Source of the DNA: Gilliamella apis
GTDB taxonomy: Bacteria; Pseudomonadota; Gammaproteobacteria; Enterobacterales; Orbaceae
Direction: 5' to 3'
Assembly (NCBI RefSeq): GCF_030758615.1
Contig: NZ_CP132381.1
Location: 1,550,001-1,614,000 of the forward strand
Length of the DNA: 64,000 bases
Shown: in pieces, positions 47,372 through 57,373 of the stretch
Numbering within the stretch: the first letter of the stretch is position 1
Layout of the letters: each line of letters starts with the position of its first letter
Notes under the pieces: model-generated
What the model saw: only the letters and a program-made list of their open reading frames with translations
What the model was told of the DNA's origin: nothing
The model's database searches: none
Translations under genes and position numbers: made by a program

Positions 47372-48622
47372 ATGAAAAAATTATTAATATTTACAGTGTT
47401 ATGTGCTTTTTTAGTCGGGTGTCAGAATCATGGTTCACGATACAACGCTGGCTCAAAAAAATATAATACTAAATCAATAGTTAATTCTAGCGTTAAAAGT
47501 GGTGGTGTTAATTACGCTTCAGTTACGCAAAATCCTTGGCGTTATATGTTAACGCAAATTAACGTTAATGTACCTAATAATAGCCGAGTTGTTGCCGAAC
47601 GCGAACGTTTATTACGTAATCCAAAAGGATTTGAAAATATTGCGTTACGATCTGAGCCTTATGTGTATTACATCATTAATCAGTTACGAAAAAATAAATT
47701 ACCGGTCGAACTAGCTTTAATCCCATTAATAGAAAGTGCTTACGATCCTTTAGCCACATCTCCTGCTCAAGCTGCTGGTTTATGGCAATTTGTACCTATC
47801 ACTGCTAAAGAATATGGTTTAAAACGTAGTAGCAGTTTTGATGGCCGTCGAGATCTAATTGCATCAACTGGTTCAGCAATTTCTTTGTTACAAAACCTTA
47901 ATAATCGATTTAATGGCGATTGGCTGTTAACATTAGCTGCATATAATGCTGGTGAAGGTAGAATTCAAAGAGCTATTGATAAAAATAAAGCTAAAGGTTT
48001 ATCAACTGATTATTGGTCGTTAGATTTACCGGCAGAAACAATGCATTATGTGCCGAAAATATTAGCTATCATTGATATTGTTAAAAATAATAAACGATAT
48101 GGTATTAAATTACCTGATTGTAATTATGAAAATTCATTAGTTAGAATCGATATGTCTAAAAACGTATCACTAGCTAAAATAGCGCAATATTCAGAATTAT
48201 CACTTAACGATTTAATGACATACAATGCAGGTTATGTACAACAAACAGTAAATGGCCCTTTCCATCTATTGGTACCTTATTCTCATGCAGATAAATTATT
48301 TAAAAAGTTAAAATCTGAAAATTTAGTTGTTAATCAAGTGACTGAACTTTTAGAAGATGTTCCACATAACAATATGCCGTTTGAAATAAAATCTACTACT
48401 ATTCAATATACAGGTACCAATACGAAAGATACCAAATCAATGTTGAATGGTGGCAAAAAACAGATTACTTATCAAGTTAAAGCGGGTGATAACCTTTATA
48501 CTATCGCTCAAAATTACCGAGTTAAAATCACCGATCTTTTGCAATGGAATAAATTAAAAAATATGCGTGTTAAAGAAGGTGATATCTTAACGATCAATTT
48601 GGTCAATTCTAATCCAATTTAA
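47372..48622 (+). CDS. mltD: Membrane-bound lytic murein transglycosylase D
   Basis: A 416-residue lipoprotein: signal peptide with lipobox LVGC (Cys17), SLT domain at about 90-235 with the catalytic Glu in ALIPLIESAYDPLATS and the AAGLWQF and AAYNAGEGRI motifs, and a LysM domain at the C-terminus (YQVKAGDNLYTIAQNYRV). E. coli MltD (452) has two LysM repeats; only one is clear here. It cleaves peptidoglycan glycan strands with formation of 1,6-anhydro ends. The gene's 3' end overlaps the converging YafD-like gene by 14 bp. Confidence 0.93.
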   Translation: MKKLLIFTVLCAFLVGCQNHGSRYNAGSKKYNTKSIVNSSVKSGGVNYASVTQNPWRYMLTQINVNVPNNSRVVAERERLLRNPKGFENIALRSEPYVYYIINQLRKNKLPVELALIPLIESAYDPLATSPAQAAGLWQFVPITAKEYGLKRSSSFDGRRDLIASTGSAISLLQNLNNRFNGDWLLTLAAYNAGEGRIQRAIDKNKAKGLSTDYWSLDLPAETMHYVPKILAIIDIVKNNKRYGIKLPDCNYENSLVRIDMSKNVSLAKIAQYSELSLNDLMTYNAGYVQQTVNGPFHLLVPYSHADKLFKKLKSENLVVNQVTELLEDVPHNNMPFEIKSTTIQYTGTNTKDTKSMLNGGKKQITYQVKAGDNLYTIAQNYRVKITDLLQWNKLKNMRVKEGDILTINLVNSNPI

Positions 48623-49382
48623 ATTTCACAAATAATGGATTATGATCTGATGCGGCTGTATTGACTATATTAGCCGCATTAAGCTTCAATCCTCGATAAA
48701 ATACAAAATCAAGTGGCCTACCTAAAAATGTTTTTCTTATATCATTAGAGAAATTAACTGGTTTAAGATTTATTGAACGAATTAAATGATAAAGTAGGCT
48801 TAATCGTTGCCGACTCCAGGCATTAAAGTCGCCCGCCAAAATTACTGGCCCATGATGTTGTTCGATATAATTTAATAACATATAAATTTGTTGGCGGTAA
48901 ACTTTCACCCCTAGACTAAAATTAATAGCATGAATATTAGCAACTAAAAGTTGTTGCGTTGAATTTTTTATTGGATAAAGAGTAATTAATGCTGATTTTG
49001 GTACTCGAATGAATGGTTCTCTTTCTCTAAAGGATAAAATTTGTGTTGGTGTTGTGTCAGTTATTGTCATAACTCCAGCATAAATATCGTTTAAACTATA
49101 GGCTGGTACATGATCAGCAATTTTATTATTTTCAGCAATAAAATTTAATAATTGTGAGGTGGTTTGAGCTTCCTGTAATAATATCAACTTGGTTTGATGA
49201 GCATATTGCTCGAGGATATTAATACAATCCGCCCTCTTCTGTTTAAAAATATTCCAAACTAAAACTGAAAAAGGTTGTTGGCCAATTAACGGTTCATTAT
49301 GCATAATTTTATGGTTTGGTAATATTAATTCAACATCACATTTTCCTTGATATCGTAATGTATAATCGCGATGTTTAAACAT
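48609..49382 (-). CDS. Endonuclease/exonuclease/phosphatase-family protein, YafD-like
   Basis: A 257-residue EEP-fold protein. Metal and catalytic motifs are LVWNIFK (Asn), LLQEA (Glu), AGDFNAWS (Asp, Asn) and AASDHNPL (Asp, His). E. coli YafD (266) has the same size and lies in the same dnaQ-mltD neighbourhood. It could cut nucleic acid or dephosphorylate a lipid; the function of YafD is not well established. It starts 1 bp after the gshA stop, so the two are translationally coupled. Confidence 0.8.
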   Translation of the reverse strand: MFKHRDYTLRYQGKCDVELILPNHKIMHNEPLIGQQPFSVLVWNIFKQKRADCINILEQYAHQTKLILLQEAQTTSQLLNFIAENNKIADHVPAYSLNDIYAGVMTITDTTPTQILSFREREPFIRVPKSALITLYPIKNSTQQLLVANIHAINFSLGVKVYRQQIYMLLNYIEQHHGPVILAGDFNAWSRQRLSLLYHLIRSINLKPVNFSNDIRKTFLGRPLDFVFYRGLKLNAANIVNTAASDHNPLFVKFKLD

Positions 49383-49383
49383 T

Positions 49384-50946
49384 TTAGCTGTTCAATTTTT
49401 CTTTTAAAAATTCATCAAAGGACATAGTGTCATTTTGTTCTATTTTCTGTTGTTTTTCAATCGATAACATTCGTTGCTGATTAAAATCATCTTCAGTTAG
49501 AACTGATAAGGGTTCTGAGCTAAGTTGTTTTTTATATTGAGTAGCTAAAGCTAAACCAAATTTGGCTGTTCCCAAATCACTAATAGCGGCTAAAGTTCTC
49601 GCCGATAATGTCAATTCCGGTTGATCAAACATAAGATCAAGCCGTTCACAAACTTTTCGATATTGTTGTTTGTCGTCTTGATGATCAAGTACATCGGCAA
49701 CTCGAAGTAAATCTTTGAAAAGTTCATGCCCTACTTTAGCTAACGGTTGTCGATAGCTATCACAGCCTAATCCAATTTCTAATCCTGGTTTACGGCCTTC
49801 AATAATCACTCTATTCCAATTTAATTTTGCACATTCTAGCTCTGCACTACTCATTTCAGGAGCAGGCGCTAAAGCACACCAAATTAAAAATAGGTCGATA
49901 AATCGAATTTGTTCCTCGGTAATACCAATTGGTGAAAATGGATTAACATCAAGTGCTCGAACTTCTATATATTCTATGCCACCACGTAGTAAAGCATCAG
50001 ATGGTGATTCCCCAGATCTTGGAACACGTTTCGGTCGAATTGGTGCATAAAATTCATTCTCAATTTGTAATACATTATCATTCAATTGTCGATAATGGCC
50101 ATCAACCTTAATGCCTAATTTGCCAAAATCGGCTGATTTTGTCTTGGTAGCACGCTTTAAACCTTCAACATAAGTATCTAGATGATTAAAGGTGATCCCT
50201 AATTGTTTCTGGGCATTATTAGTATAACCAATATCACTCAATCGTAATGATGTAGCATAAGGTAAATAGCAGTTACCATTCGTTTGTTCGATGAAAGCTT
50301 TTGCTTTTTCTGGATCTTGAATAAATGACGAGCACATTGATGGCGATGCACCAAATAGATAAGGGATAACCCAACCAAAACGGTAGTAATTGCGAATTAG
50401 AGTAAAATACCCTTCCGAAATAACAGCCTTACCCTCTTCACTGTTTTTAACACCATCTCTCGCTTGCCAAAATGCCATAGGTAATGAAAAGTTATAGTGA
50501 ACTCCTGAAATAGTTTGCATCATGGCACCATAACGATTTTTTAAACCTTCACGATAGACAGTTTTAAGTCGCCCTTCATTAGATTTTCCATATTGAGCTA
50601 AGATAATGTCATCTTCTTTGGCAACGAAACAAGGCATGCTCAGTGGCCACATTAACTCATCACCAATATTTACACTGGCATAGCGGTGTAAATCTCGTAA
50701 AAAAGTTAACATATAATCGATATTGGTATTAACTGGAGTAATAAACTCTAATAAAGATTCTGCAAAGTCAGTCGTTATCCATGGATGAGTTAATGCAGCA
50801 CCAATTTTTTCAGGAAACGGCGTTTTTGACAGCGAACCATCAGGTAAAATTCGTAATGTCTCACGTTCAAGGCCTCTCTGAATGCCTTGTAAAATAGTAT
50901 AATGTTTTTCTAACCAACTGAGAGCTTTCGAAACATCAGGAACCAT
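49384..50946 (-). CDS. gshA: Glutamate-cysteine ligase
   Basis: A 520-residue proteobacterial-type GshA (E. coli 518). [10 protein letters not shown] near 25 and the [21 protein letters not shown] segment hold the Glu residues that bind Mg-[24 protein letters not shown] is the conserved C-terminal part of the active site. It joins Glu and Cys, the rate-limiting step of glutathione synthesis. It heads a two-gene leftward operon with the YafD-like gene. Confidence 0.96.
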   Translation of the reverse strand: MVPDVSKALSWLEKHYTILQGIQRGLERETLRILPDGSLSKTPFPEKIGAALTHPWITTDFAESLLEFITPVNTNIDYMLTFLRDLHRYASVNIGDELMWPLSMPCFVAKEDDIILAQYGKSNEGRLKTVYREGLKNRYGAMMQTISGVHYNFSLPMAFWQARDGVKNSEEGKAVISEGYFTLIRNYYRFGWVIPYLFGASPSMCSSFIQDPEKAKAFIEQTNGNCYLPYATSLRLSDIGYTNNAQKQLGITFNHLDTYVEGLKRATKTKSADFGKLGIKVDGHYRQLNDNVLQIENEFYAPIRPKRVPRSGESPSDALLRGGIEYIEVRALDVNPFSPIGITEEQIRFIDLFLIWCALAPAPEMSSAELECAKLNWNRVIIEGRKPGLEIGLGCDSYRQPLAKVGHELFKDLLRVADVLDHQDDKQQYRKVCERLDLMFDQPELTLSARTLAAISDLGTAKFGLALATQYKKQLSSEPLSVLTEDDFNQQRMLSIEKQQKIEQNDTMSFDEFLKEKLNS

Positions 50947-51114
50947 AATATTAACTATCCTAAATTCAGTTTATGTTGGTTTAATTTTAACATAGTTTAC
51001 TGCTTTAGATAGGCAGTTTTCTTGATTGAGTGAAGCTATTTTTAGAATATGAATCCTCAATCGAAAATAAAAAAACTATTATTTAAAACATTTAAGCAAA
51101 AAGTGGAGTGATGA

Positions 51115-51146
51115 AAAAAGCCATTACTGAGTTAATAAGTAATGGC
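51115..51146 (-). terminator. Terminator of the heme cluster
   Basis: GCCATTACT (51120-51128) pairs with AGTAATGGC (51138-51146). On the minus strand the stem runs into TTTTTT. It closes the leftward heme/iron operon. Confidence 0.8.
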
Positions 51147-51176
51147 AATAATATAGATAATGCTTAGATAATGATA

Positions 51177-51701
51177 TTAATTAGTAGATTGTTGTTTTTG
51201 CTTAGCGACATAATCTTCATCTACTGGTATTACCGTTTTATTTTGTGGATCGATAATATAGGTTTTACCAAAACCAACTACTAATCTACCCTCTTTTGGG
51301 GTTAATTTAAATAAATTAAAATCATTCATTTCAGCTAACATATAAACCATTTTGCTCACTTTTTTAGCTAGCAGATCGACAACAGAATCAAATTGTTCAG
51401 ATCCTCTTTCAACAATAGTTGCCGAAGCATGGAAAGACAATCTTCTACGAGCATAAATATTCTTAGTATTAGATTCATCATCAATAATTAAAAAAGATAT
51501 GTTTGAATTAGCTTTGATATTTTTACTATGTGGTGCTAAGTCTGAAATTAAGATGTAATAGTCATTACCGTCAAAGAAATAAGGTGAATAGCTAGTATCA
51601 ACCTCTCCTGTTTCGGTGATTGTTGAAAGTATGATAGTTTGCATTGTTACATGTAAATCATCTATTGTTTTTTGCACAACATCATTTTTGGACTCAGCCA
51701 T
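51177..51701 (-). CDS. hutZ: HugZ/HutZ-type heme utilisation protein
   Basis: A 174-residue split-barrel flavin-oxidase-fold protein with SYSPYFFDGNDYYILISDLAPHSKNIKANSNISFLIIDDE and RRRLSFHASATIVER, the pattern of HutZ of Vibrio cholerae (176) and HugZ. These cleave or carry heme in the cytoplasm and free its iron. It is last of three leftward genes with the receptor and an ABC protein, which supports the heme role. A pyridoxamine-phosphate oxidase role is less likely because the operon carries Fur sites. Confidence 0.8.
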   Translation of the reverse strand: MAESKNDVVQKTIDDLHVTMQTIILSTITETGEVDTSYSPYFFDGNDYYILISDLAPHSKNIKANSNISFLIIDDESNTKNIYARRRLSFHASATIVERGSEQFDSVVDLLAKKVSKMVYMLAEMNDFNLFKLTPKEGRLVVGFGKTYIIDPQNKTVIPVDEDYVAKQKQQSTN

Positions 51702-51752
51702 AATTACTCCTTGATTTGTTTTAATATTTTGTTAAATAATCTGTTTTTAAAA

Positions 51753-53429
51753 TCACGATAAATTTAATTGATAACACTTATTAAAGTAGTTCGATATATC
51801 ACTATGAGAAATTATAATAAAACTACTTGTTGGTAAGTTAGTCTGTAACAATTTTAGCAATTGCTTTTCGGCTACTTTATCTAAAGCATTGGTGGTTTCA
51901 TCCATAAAAATCCAATCCGGTTTATGCATTAAAATTCTCGCAATAACTAAACGTTGTTTTTCGCCACCAGAAAGTGTATTTAAATTATCATTAAGTAAAT
52001 TTTTATCAATATTTTCAGAAGAAAAACCTACATCTAATAGTAGTTGTTTAATAACAGTAAGATCCTTCTCAAACAATGGTTCTGGATAACTTACTGCATG
52101 AGCCAATCCTCCCATAGGAAAGTAAGCATTTTGTGATAAAAAAAGTTTCTTAAATTTAGGAACCTTGACCACTCCATCATAATATGGATAAAGACCAGAT
52201 ATTATTTTAAAAAGTGTTGATTTACCTATACCCGATGCACCAGATAAAACAACTGACTCCCCTTTGTTAATATGGAGATCGGGTAATTTTAGTAAAATCT
52301 TTCCATCAGGTTTGTTTATGATTAAATTTTCCAATAATAAACATTCATCTCCATTTTCAACTTGATTAAGTTGTTTAAACTGGTAAGAGACTTTTTCAGA
52401 CTGTTGAATAAATTGGCTTAAACGATAACTACAGGCAATCAGTTCGGCCAGTTTATTATAATTGAAAATAAACCAAGATAAATTAGTCACTACATTACTA
52501 AATGATTTACTAATTTGCATCAATGATCCCAAACTAACTTTACCGATTAAATAGATTGGTAGAGAAAAAAAAGTCGGAATACTTAACACTGTTAAATAAT
52601 AAGGACGTGTAAAACAACCTAAAATAAATTGTCGTTTAATCAGTTTATACCAATTTTTTACAATGCTATCAAAATGTTGATCAAATTGTTGTTGTTCAAC
52701 CTGTTCTCCCTCTAATAATGCAATAGATTCTTTCGCTTCTCTAAATCGAGTTAAAACAAAACGGTAATTTGCTTCTAAATGTTGTTGCTGAATGATTAAA
52801 TTTTTTAATGGGCTTCCCAACTTATGGGCAACATATGAAGTTAAAATGACATAAATAGGGGCTAACCAAATTAGATAATGTGAAATGCTTATATCAATAT
52901 TGAATAGACTAAATTCTAAAACAAAATTATCGGTTATTTGCCATAAAAGCATAAAATATGAAAAAAGGCCTATAAATTGTGTAATAAATGAAAATCCTTC
53001 GTTAGTTAATCTTTCGATAAATAAAAGGCAATCTTCAGAAATACGCTGATCTGGATTGTCTATGTTTGCTTGATTATTATTTATAAACCAATAGGCTTTA
53101 TGATTGAGCCAATGATTTATTATCGTGTCATTTAAAACTTTACGCCAAGTTATAACCAATGTTTTTCTTAAATACTCGATGATCAAATAGGTAATTGCAC
53201 CAAAAAAAGTTAACATGATAAAAACTAATAATTGCTTTATTACCGCTTGCATATCGTACTTTTCTAATGCGTTATAAAAGTTTTTATTCCAATTAATCAT
53301 TTCTAGACTGATTCTGATTAGAATAATATTTAAACTTATAATAATAAAAGCATAACCAAAACCTAACTTTCCTTGCTTGGATTTGAAACAGAGCTTCATA
53401 AGCAATATGATATTTTTTAATGTTTGCAA
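51753..53429 (-). CDS. ABC transporter with fused membrane and ATPase domains, YddA/SbmA-related
   Basis: A 558-residue half-transporter. The first 330 residues are an ABC_membrane_2-type domain with about six hydrophobic segments (WRKVLNDTIINHWLNHKAYW is typical). The ATPase follows: Walker A GASGIGKST, signature LSGGEKQRL, Walker B WIFMDET. Relatives include YddA, the Mycobacterium Rv1819c cobalamin importer and the SbmA/BacA membrane domain; direction of transport varies. Between a heme receptor and hutZ, it may move heme or a siderophore across the inner membrane, which is inference. No periplasmic binding protein is encoded nearby. Confidence 0.8.
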   Translation of the reverse strand: MQTLKNIILLMKLCFKSKQGKLGFGYAFIIISLNIILIRISLEMINWNKNFYNALEKYDMQAVIKQLLVFIMLTFFGAITYLIIEYLRKTLVITWRKVLNDTIINHWLNHKAYWFINNNQANIDNPDQRISEDCLLFIERLTNEGFSFITQFIGLFSYFMLLWQITDNFVLEFSLFNIDISISHYLIWLAPIYVILTSYVAHKLGSPLKNLIIQQQHLEANYRFVLTRFREAKESIALLEGEQVEQQQFDQHFDSIVKNWYKLIKRQFILGCFTRPYYLTVLSIPTFFSLPIYLIGKVSLGSLMQISKSFSNVVTNLSWFIFNYNKLAELIACSYRLSQFIQQSEKVSYQFKQLNQVENGDECLLLENLIINKPDGKILLKLPDLHINKGESVVLSGASGIGKSTLFKIISGLYPYYDGVVKVPKFKKLFLSQNAYFPMGGLAHAVSYPEPLFEKDLTVIKQLLLDVGFSSENIDKNLLNDNLNTLSGGEKQRLVIARILMHKPDWIFMDETTNALDKVAEKQLLKLLQTNLPTSSFIIISHSDISNYFNKCYQLNLS

Positions 53430-53518
53430 AACTTATATTCTCGAAACTAAATATTTTTTCTATTTACTACCATCAATATCGTTATTAAAATTTTGATAGT
53501 AGTAATCATCCTTAATTA

Positions 53519-55714
53519 TTAGAAATTTATAACCGCACTTATGGCAAATGTTCTTCCTGGCGCTGTTTGTAACTCGATAGGATTCGTCACTTTTACATTA
53601 GTTTGCGGATTTTTATAGTAACTACTAAACATAGGCCATTTAAAATAACGACGATCGAAGATATTTAATACTGAACCCCTAATAGTAATATTCTTGCTTG
53701 GATGCCAATTTAAATAAGCATCATAAATGGCATAACCACTTGGCTTAAATACTTCATCTGAAGACGAGCTATCTTTGGATACATGTGAAACCGCTTTAGA
53801 AAATGTAGCTAATACTTCAGTATCTAAATTGAAATCAGGAAGATGCCATTTTAGACCTAGATTACCTTGTAATGGCATGGCATCATTAAAATAAGATTTT
53901 TTCTGTCCAGGTGATTCTTGTTTTTTACCATATTGATACGAAGTCGACGCATTTAATGTCCAATTTGGATAAAATTGCCATTCAGCCGATGATTCAATAC
54001 CCCAAAGATTAACTTTGGATAAATTTTTATAGGTATAATCTTTTGGTCCAACACGAATAAAATTCTTTATATAATCACTATAATCAGCTTTAAAAAAGCC
54101 TACACTAAACCAGCCTTTAGAAAAATCGCCTCTTAACCCTGTTTCATATGATTTTACTTTTTCTGGCTTCAATTTAGGATTAGGGATTAGATTCATGCTA
54201 AATGATGGCAAAGAAGTATATAACTGTTGAGCTGTTGGCATTTTAAAACCTTCAGCATAACGAGCATAAACTGAGTATTGATCGTTAATGTTAAACAAAG
54301 CACCTAATTGAGGAATAAAACGATGTGATGTAACCTCACGAGGTTCTTTTCCTTCGATTACCGCATAATGGCTATCTGGATTGGGTTTGATTTTGTAAGT
54401 TGCATAGCGGACACCTGGCTTAATTTTAAATCGTTCACTAATCAAATGAAATTCATCTTGCAAATAGATATCAGCTCTTTGTGTTTTAGAATTAGCAAAA
54501 TTAAACCCTCCACCAATGCTTTTTATACCATTTTTTGTACTTGCATTACGATAGTAACTGCGGGTAATATCGCCCTGAAAACCATAAACTAAATCATGAT
54601 TACTGTTTAAAAAGTCAAAGTTTGAGTTCAATTGTAAATCCAATTGCCAGAATTTTTCTTTATAATCATTAGTTGTATAGGTATAAATCGGATTTTGTTT
54701 TTTATCTTTTTGCTGACGATGTGATTTTAAATAACGTTCTTGAGGAGAATAAGAGAGCATGGTTTTAATTTGATCCACAAACCCTAATGATGGCATCCAA
54801 CTATCATCGATGGCAAACCTTTTACGAGTTTGTATTTGCGTTCTTCGATAATCACCATTGAAAGATCCATTAGATTGCAAACCGTAATCATATAGCTGTT
54901 TTACAAACGAGTTAGATCGAAAATTTTCATATGTTAATTTTGTTTCCCGATTATCATTATGATAAACCAGTTTAGTGAGCATATTTTCTGCTTTCGCATC
55001 TAAAGGGTTTAATTTATTACATCGAATGGCATCTTCTCCACGCGGACATCCCCAAATACCACCATTCGCTTTAGCTTTGCTTAATCTCGCCTCTTGATAA
55101 TCTCGACGACTAAAACTTAATAAACCTTCTAAATTAGACATTAGTTCAACAGCTAACATACCGGTTTTGGTATTTTGTTTATTCAAACTATCATAACCAC
55201 CATTAACTCTAACTGCATATGATCTGCCTTTAAGTAAATCACTAGGATCTAATGTTTTAAATGCCACAACACCACCAACTGCATCGGCTCCCCATAAAAC
55301 TGATCCTGGTCCACGAATAACTTCCACGGTTTTGATATTTGATAAATCAATAAAATTTCTGTTTCCGTCTTGTATACTTTCAATAACCCTTGAGCCATCT
55401 ACTTGTAACTGAACACGGTTACCCGACATACCACGTATTCTAATTCCACCGAGATTCCCAAAAGGATCGGTACCAGAAGTTTGTCGATTTACCGATATAC
55501 CAGGCATATATCTAACTAAATCTTCCATCGTTGACATTTGATGATCATCTATATTTTTCTTAGTCACAACATCAACCGTTTCAGGGATAGCCAATTTAGC
55601 TTTCTTTTGTCTGCTCGCCGTAACCGTAATTGTTTCTATATCATCATTATCAGCAAATACAGGGAAAGGTATTGAAGCCGCCAACATCATTAGAAATATC
55701 TTATTTATTTTCAT
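53519..55714 (-). CDS. TonB-dependent heme/hemoglobin receptor
   Basis: A 731-residue outer-membrane receptor. Signal peptide 1-21 (cut at VFA-DND), TonB box IETITVTAS, plug domain (about 40-160, with IRIRGMSGNRVQLQVDGSRV and VEVIRGPGSVLWGADAVGG) and a 22-strand barrel that ends with Phe (ISAVINF). The segment NPKLKPEKVKSYETGLRG is the conserved receptor motif. The overall pattern is of the hemoglobin/transferrin/heme receptor family (HutA, HmuR). Two Fur boxes precede the gene. Ligand specificity within that family is not settled by sequence. Confidence 0.88.
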   Translation of the reverse strand: MKINKIFLMMLAASIPFPVFADNDDIETITVTASRQKKAKLAIPETVDVVTKKNIDDHQMSTMEDLVRYMPGISVNRQTSGTDPFGNLGGIRIRGMSGNRVQLQVDGSRVIESIQDGNRNFIDLSNIKTVEVIRGPGSVLWGADAVGGVVAFKTLDPSDLLKGRSYAVRVNGGYDSLNKQNTKTGMLAVELMSNLEGLLSFSRRDYQEARLSKAKANGGIWGCPRGEDAIRCNKLNPLDAKAENMLTKLVYHNDNRETKLTYENFRSNSFVKQLYDYGLQSNGSFNGDYRRTQIQTRKRFAIDDSWMPSLGFVDQIKTMLSYSPQERYLKSHRQQKDKKQNPIYTYTTNDYKEKFWQLDLQLNSNFDFLNSNHDLVYGFQGDITRSYYRNASTKNGIKSIGGGFNFANSKTQRADIYLQDEFHLISERFKIKPGVRYATYKIKPNPDSHYAVIEGKEPREVTSHRFIPQLGALFNINDQYSVYARYAEGFKMPTAQQLYTSLPSFSMNLIPNPKLKPEKVKSYETGLRGDFSKGWFSVGFFKADYSDYIKNFIRVGPKDYTYKNLSKVNLWGIESSAEWQFYPNWTLNASTSYQYGKKQESPGQKKSYFNDAMPLQGNLGLKWHLPDFNLDTEVLATFSKAVSHVSKDSSSSDEVFKPSGYAIYDAYLNWHPSKNITIRGSVLNIFDRRYFKWPMFSSYYKNPQTNVKVTNPIELQTAPGRTFAISAVINF

Positions 55715-55765
55715 TTTTCACCACAAAATTAGATTAATGAACTGCTTTAACCAATGCCACAATAT

Positions 55766-55784
55766 TTGATAATTATCATTTTTG
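55766..55784. promoter_or_regulatory. Fur box 1 upstream of the heme receptor gene
   Basis: TTGATAATTATCATTTTT closely matches the Fur consensus GATAATGATAATCATTATC in its core and lies about 55 bp before the start codon. Confidence 0.7.
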
Positions 55785-55843
55785 GTCCATTAATCTAGCA
55801 AAAATTATAAACATGATCAATGTTAATAATAATTATTAGCATT

Positions 55844-55863
55844 TGCTAATGATTATCATTTAA
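55844..55863. promoter_or_regulatory. Fur box 2 upstream of the heme receptor gene
   Basis: GCTAATGATTATCATTTAA is a second good Fur match, 130 bp before the receptor start. Paired boxes suggest tight iron repression. Confidence 0.75.
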
Positions 55864-56013
55864 TCTTATTGCTGTAATTATAAAAATTGAATAGAATCAG
55901 GATAAGAAATCTTTATATCATGAAAATAAAAGGTAAGAACAAAAGAATTCACAAAATTGGTTAGGCTAGATTTATTAATATTTATTATAAAACTAGCCTA
56001 TATTAGTAATGAT

Positions 56014-57159
56014 TTATATGATTTTTTCTAACAAAACTAGCACTTCCATATGAGATGTATGAGGGAACATATCAAATAATTGCACTTTGGTCATTTGGTA
56101 ATTAGTCAATAATTGTAGATCTTGTGCTAATGATGACAAATTACAACTTGAATACAAAATATAGTTGGGTTGTATATTTTCCAAGTATTCGACCAGTACG
56201 CTACCTGCCCCTCGTCTTGGTGGATTAAGTAAAACTAAATCAGGCGTCTGCTTTTGATGGGTTGCATATTTAGTGGCATCTAAGGATTCAAAATTAAGTT
56301 TGTCATAACCTAGCTGTTTAGCAGATTTTGATGCACATTCAATAGCATCAGAACTAATTTCAATTCCTGTTAATTGAATATTATCGTTATTAGCATGACG
56401 AACACAATGCAAACCAAATCCACCTACACCACAAAAGAGATCCCATATAGAGTTTACATCTAAATTCGCCAGCCAATCACTAGCCGTTTTATATAGTTTT
56501 TCAGCAATATAGCTATTTGTTTGAAAGAAGCTTTTTGATTTTATATAAAGTGGTATGCTATTCAACCTAAATTCTAGAAAAGGATTATCTGTTAAAATTA
56601 ACTCTTCATTACCTTCTAATATAGCGGCATGGTTAGGTTGAATATTAATCGATACGACTTGTAGATTATTTATCTTATCGAGTAAATTTTGCAAACTATT
56701 TCTTATTTTCTCGACAAATGCATGTGATTTCAACACAAATCGCAGCATAAAGTGGCTTTTATCATCGATAACACTTTCGGTAATAATGACAAATTTTAAC
56801 TCCCCTTTCCGCTTATTAATATTATAAGGGACCAATCCTTGTTTACGGATATAGGTGCGAACCATTTTTAGGATACTTTGCATATTTACGCTATAAAGCG
56901 GGCAATCACACAGATCAATAATTTGGTTATCATTTTGAATACCCAATATGGGTTTTTCAACCGTGCCTAGCACCGCCATTTTAGCTTTATTACGAAAACC
57001 TAATTCAGGGCTAGCAGAAGGATCTTTAACTTCTTTAGGATTAAACTTTGCTAAAGTTTCAATTAATTGGTTTTGCTTTTCATTTAGTTGAGACTTATAT
57101 GGTTGATTTATTTTATGACAAGACAAACATTTATTTTCTTGATAATAGCTACATTGCAT
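56014..57159 (-). CDS. rlmC: 23S rRNA (uracil-747-C5)-methyltransferase
   Basis: A 381-residue RlmC (E. coli 375). The 4Fe-4S cysteines are C3, C11 and C14 (MQCSYYQENKCLSCHK) plus one in DLCDCPLY. SAM motifs are WDLFCGVGGFGLHC; catalytic Cys and Glu lie in LYSSCNLSSLAQDL and FPHTSHMEVLVLL. The N-terminal cysteine pattern without a TRAM domain separates it from RlmD. It makes m5U747 in 23S rRNA. It is divergent from map. Confidence 0.92.
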   Translation of the reverse strand: MQCSYYQENKCLSCHKINQPYKSQLNEKQNQLIETLAKFNPKEVKDPSASPELGFRNKAKMAVLGTVEKPILGIQNDNQIIDLCDCPLYSVNMQSILKMVRTYIRKQGLVPYNINKRKGELKFVIITESVIDDKSHFMLRFVLKSHAFVEKIRNSLQNLLDKINNLQVVSINIQPNHAAILEGNEELILTDNPFLEFRLNSIPLYIKSKSFFQTNSYIAEKLYKTASDWLANLDVNSIWDLFCGVGGFGLHCVRHANNDNIQLTGIEISSDAIECASKSAKQLGYDKLNFESLDATKYATHQKQTPDLVLLNPPRRGAGSVLVEYLENIQPNYILYSSCNLSSLAQDLQLLTNYQMTKVQLFDMFPHTSHMEVLVLLEKII

Positions 57160-57239
57160 TTTATGAAAACCTTTTTTTATAATGCATTATTATATAATTA
57201 AATGGTTTTAAGCTGTATTAGTTTTCTTTTTTTATGTCC

Positions 57240-57264
57240 AAAAACCCCTTTCCTCAAAATTTTT
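57240..57264 (+). repeat. Copy 2 of a 25-bp non-coding repeat
   Basis: Identical to 31777-31801: five A, CCCCTTTCCTCAAAA, five T. It lies 110 bp before map, in the divergent rlmC/map gap. Confidence 0.7.
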
Positions 57265-57373
57265 TAACAAAAATCTTAAATTTAATCGTTATACTTGATT
57301 TATCAATAGCTATGATTTGACGAAATAGCGGTATATGATAGGATATTGCCATGCAAATTATAGGAACTCATTA

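Noticed and set aside
57297..57311. FNR box upstream of map (TTGATTTATCAA)
   Set aside because: The half-sites are separated by 2 bases rather than 4, so it does not fit the FNR spacing.
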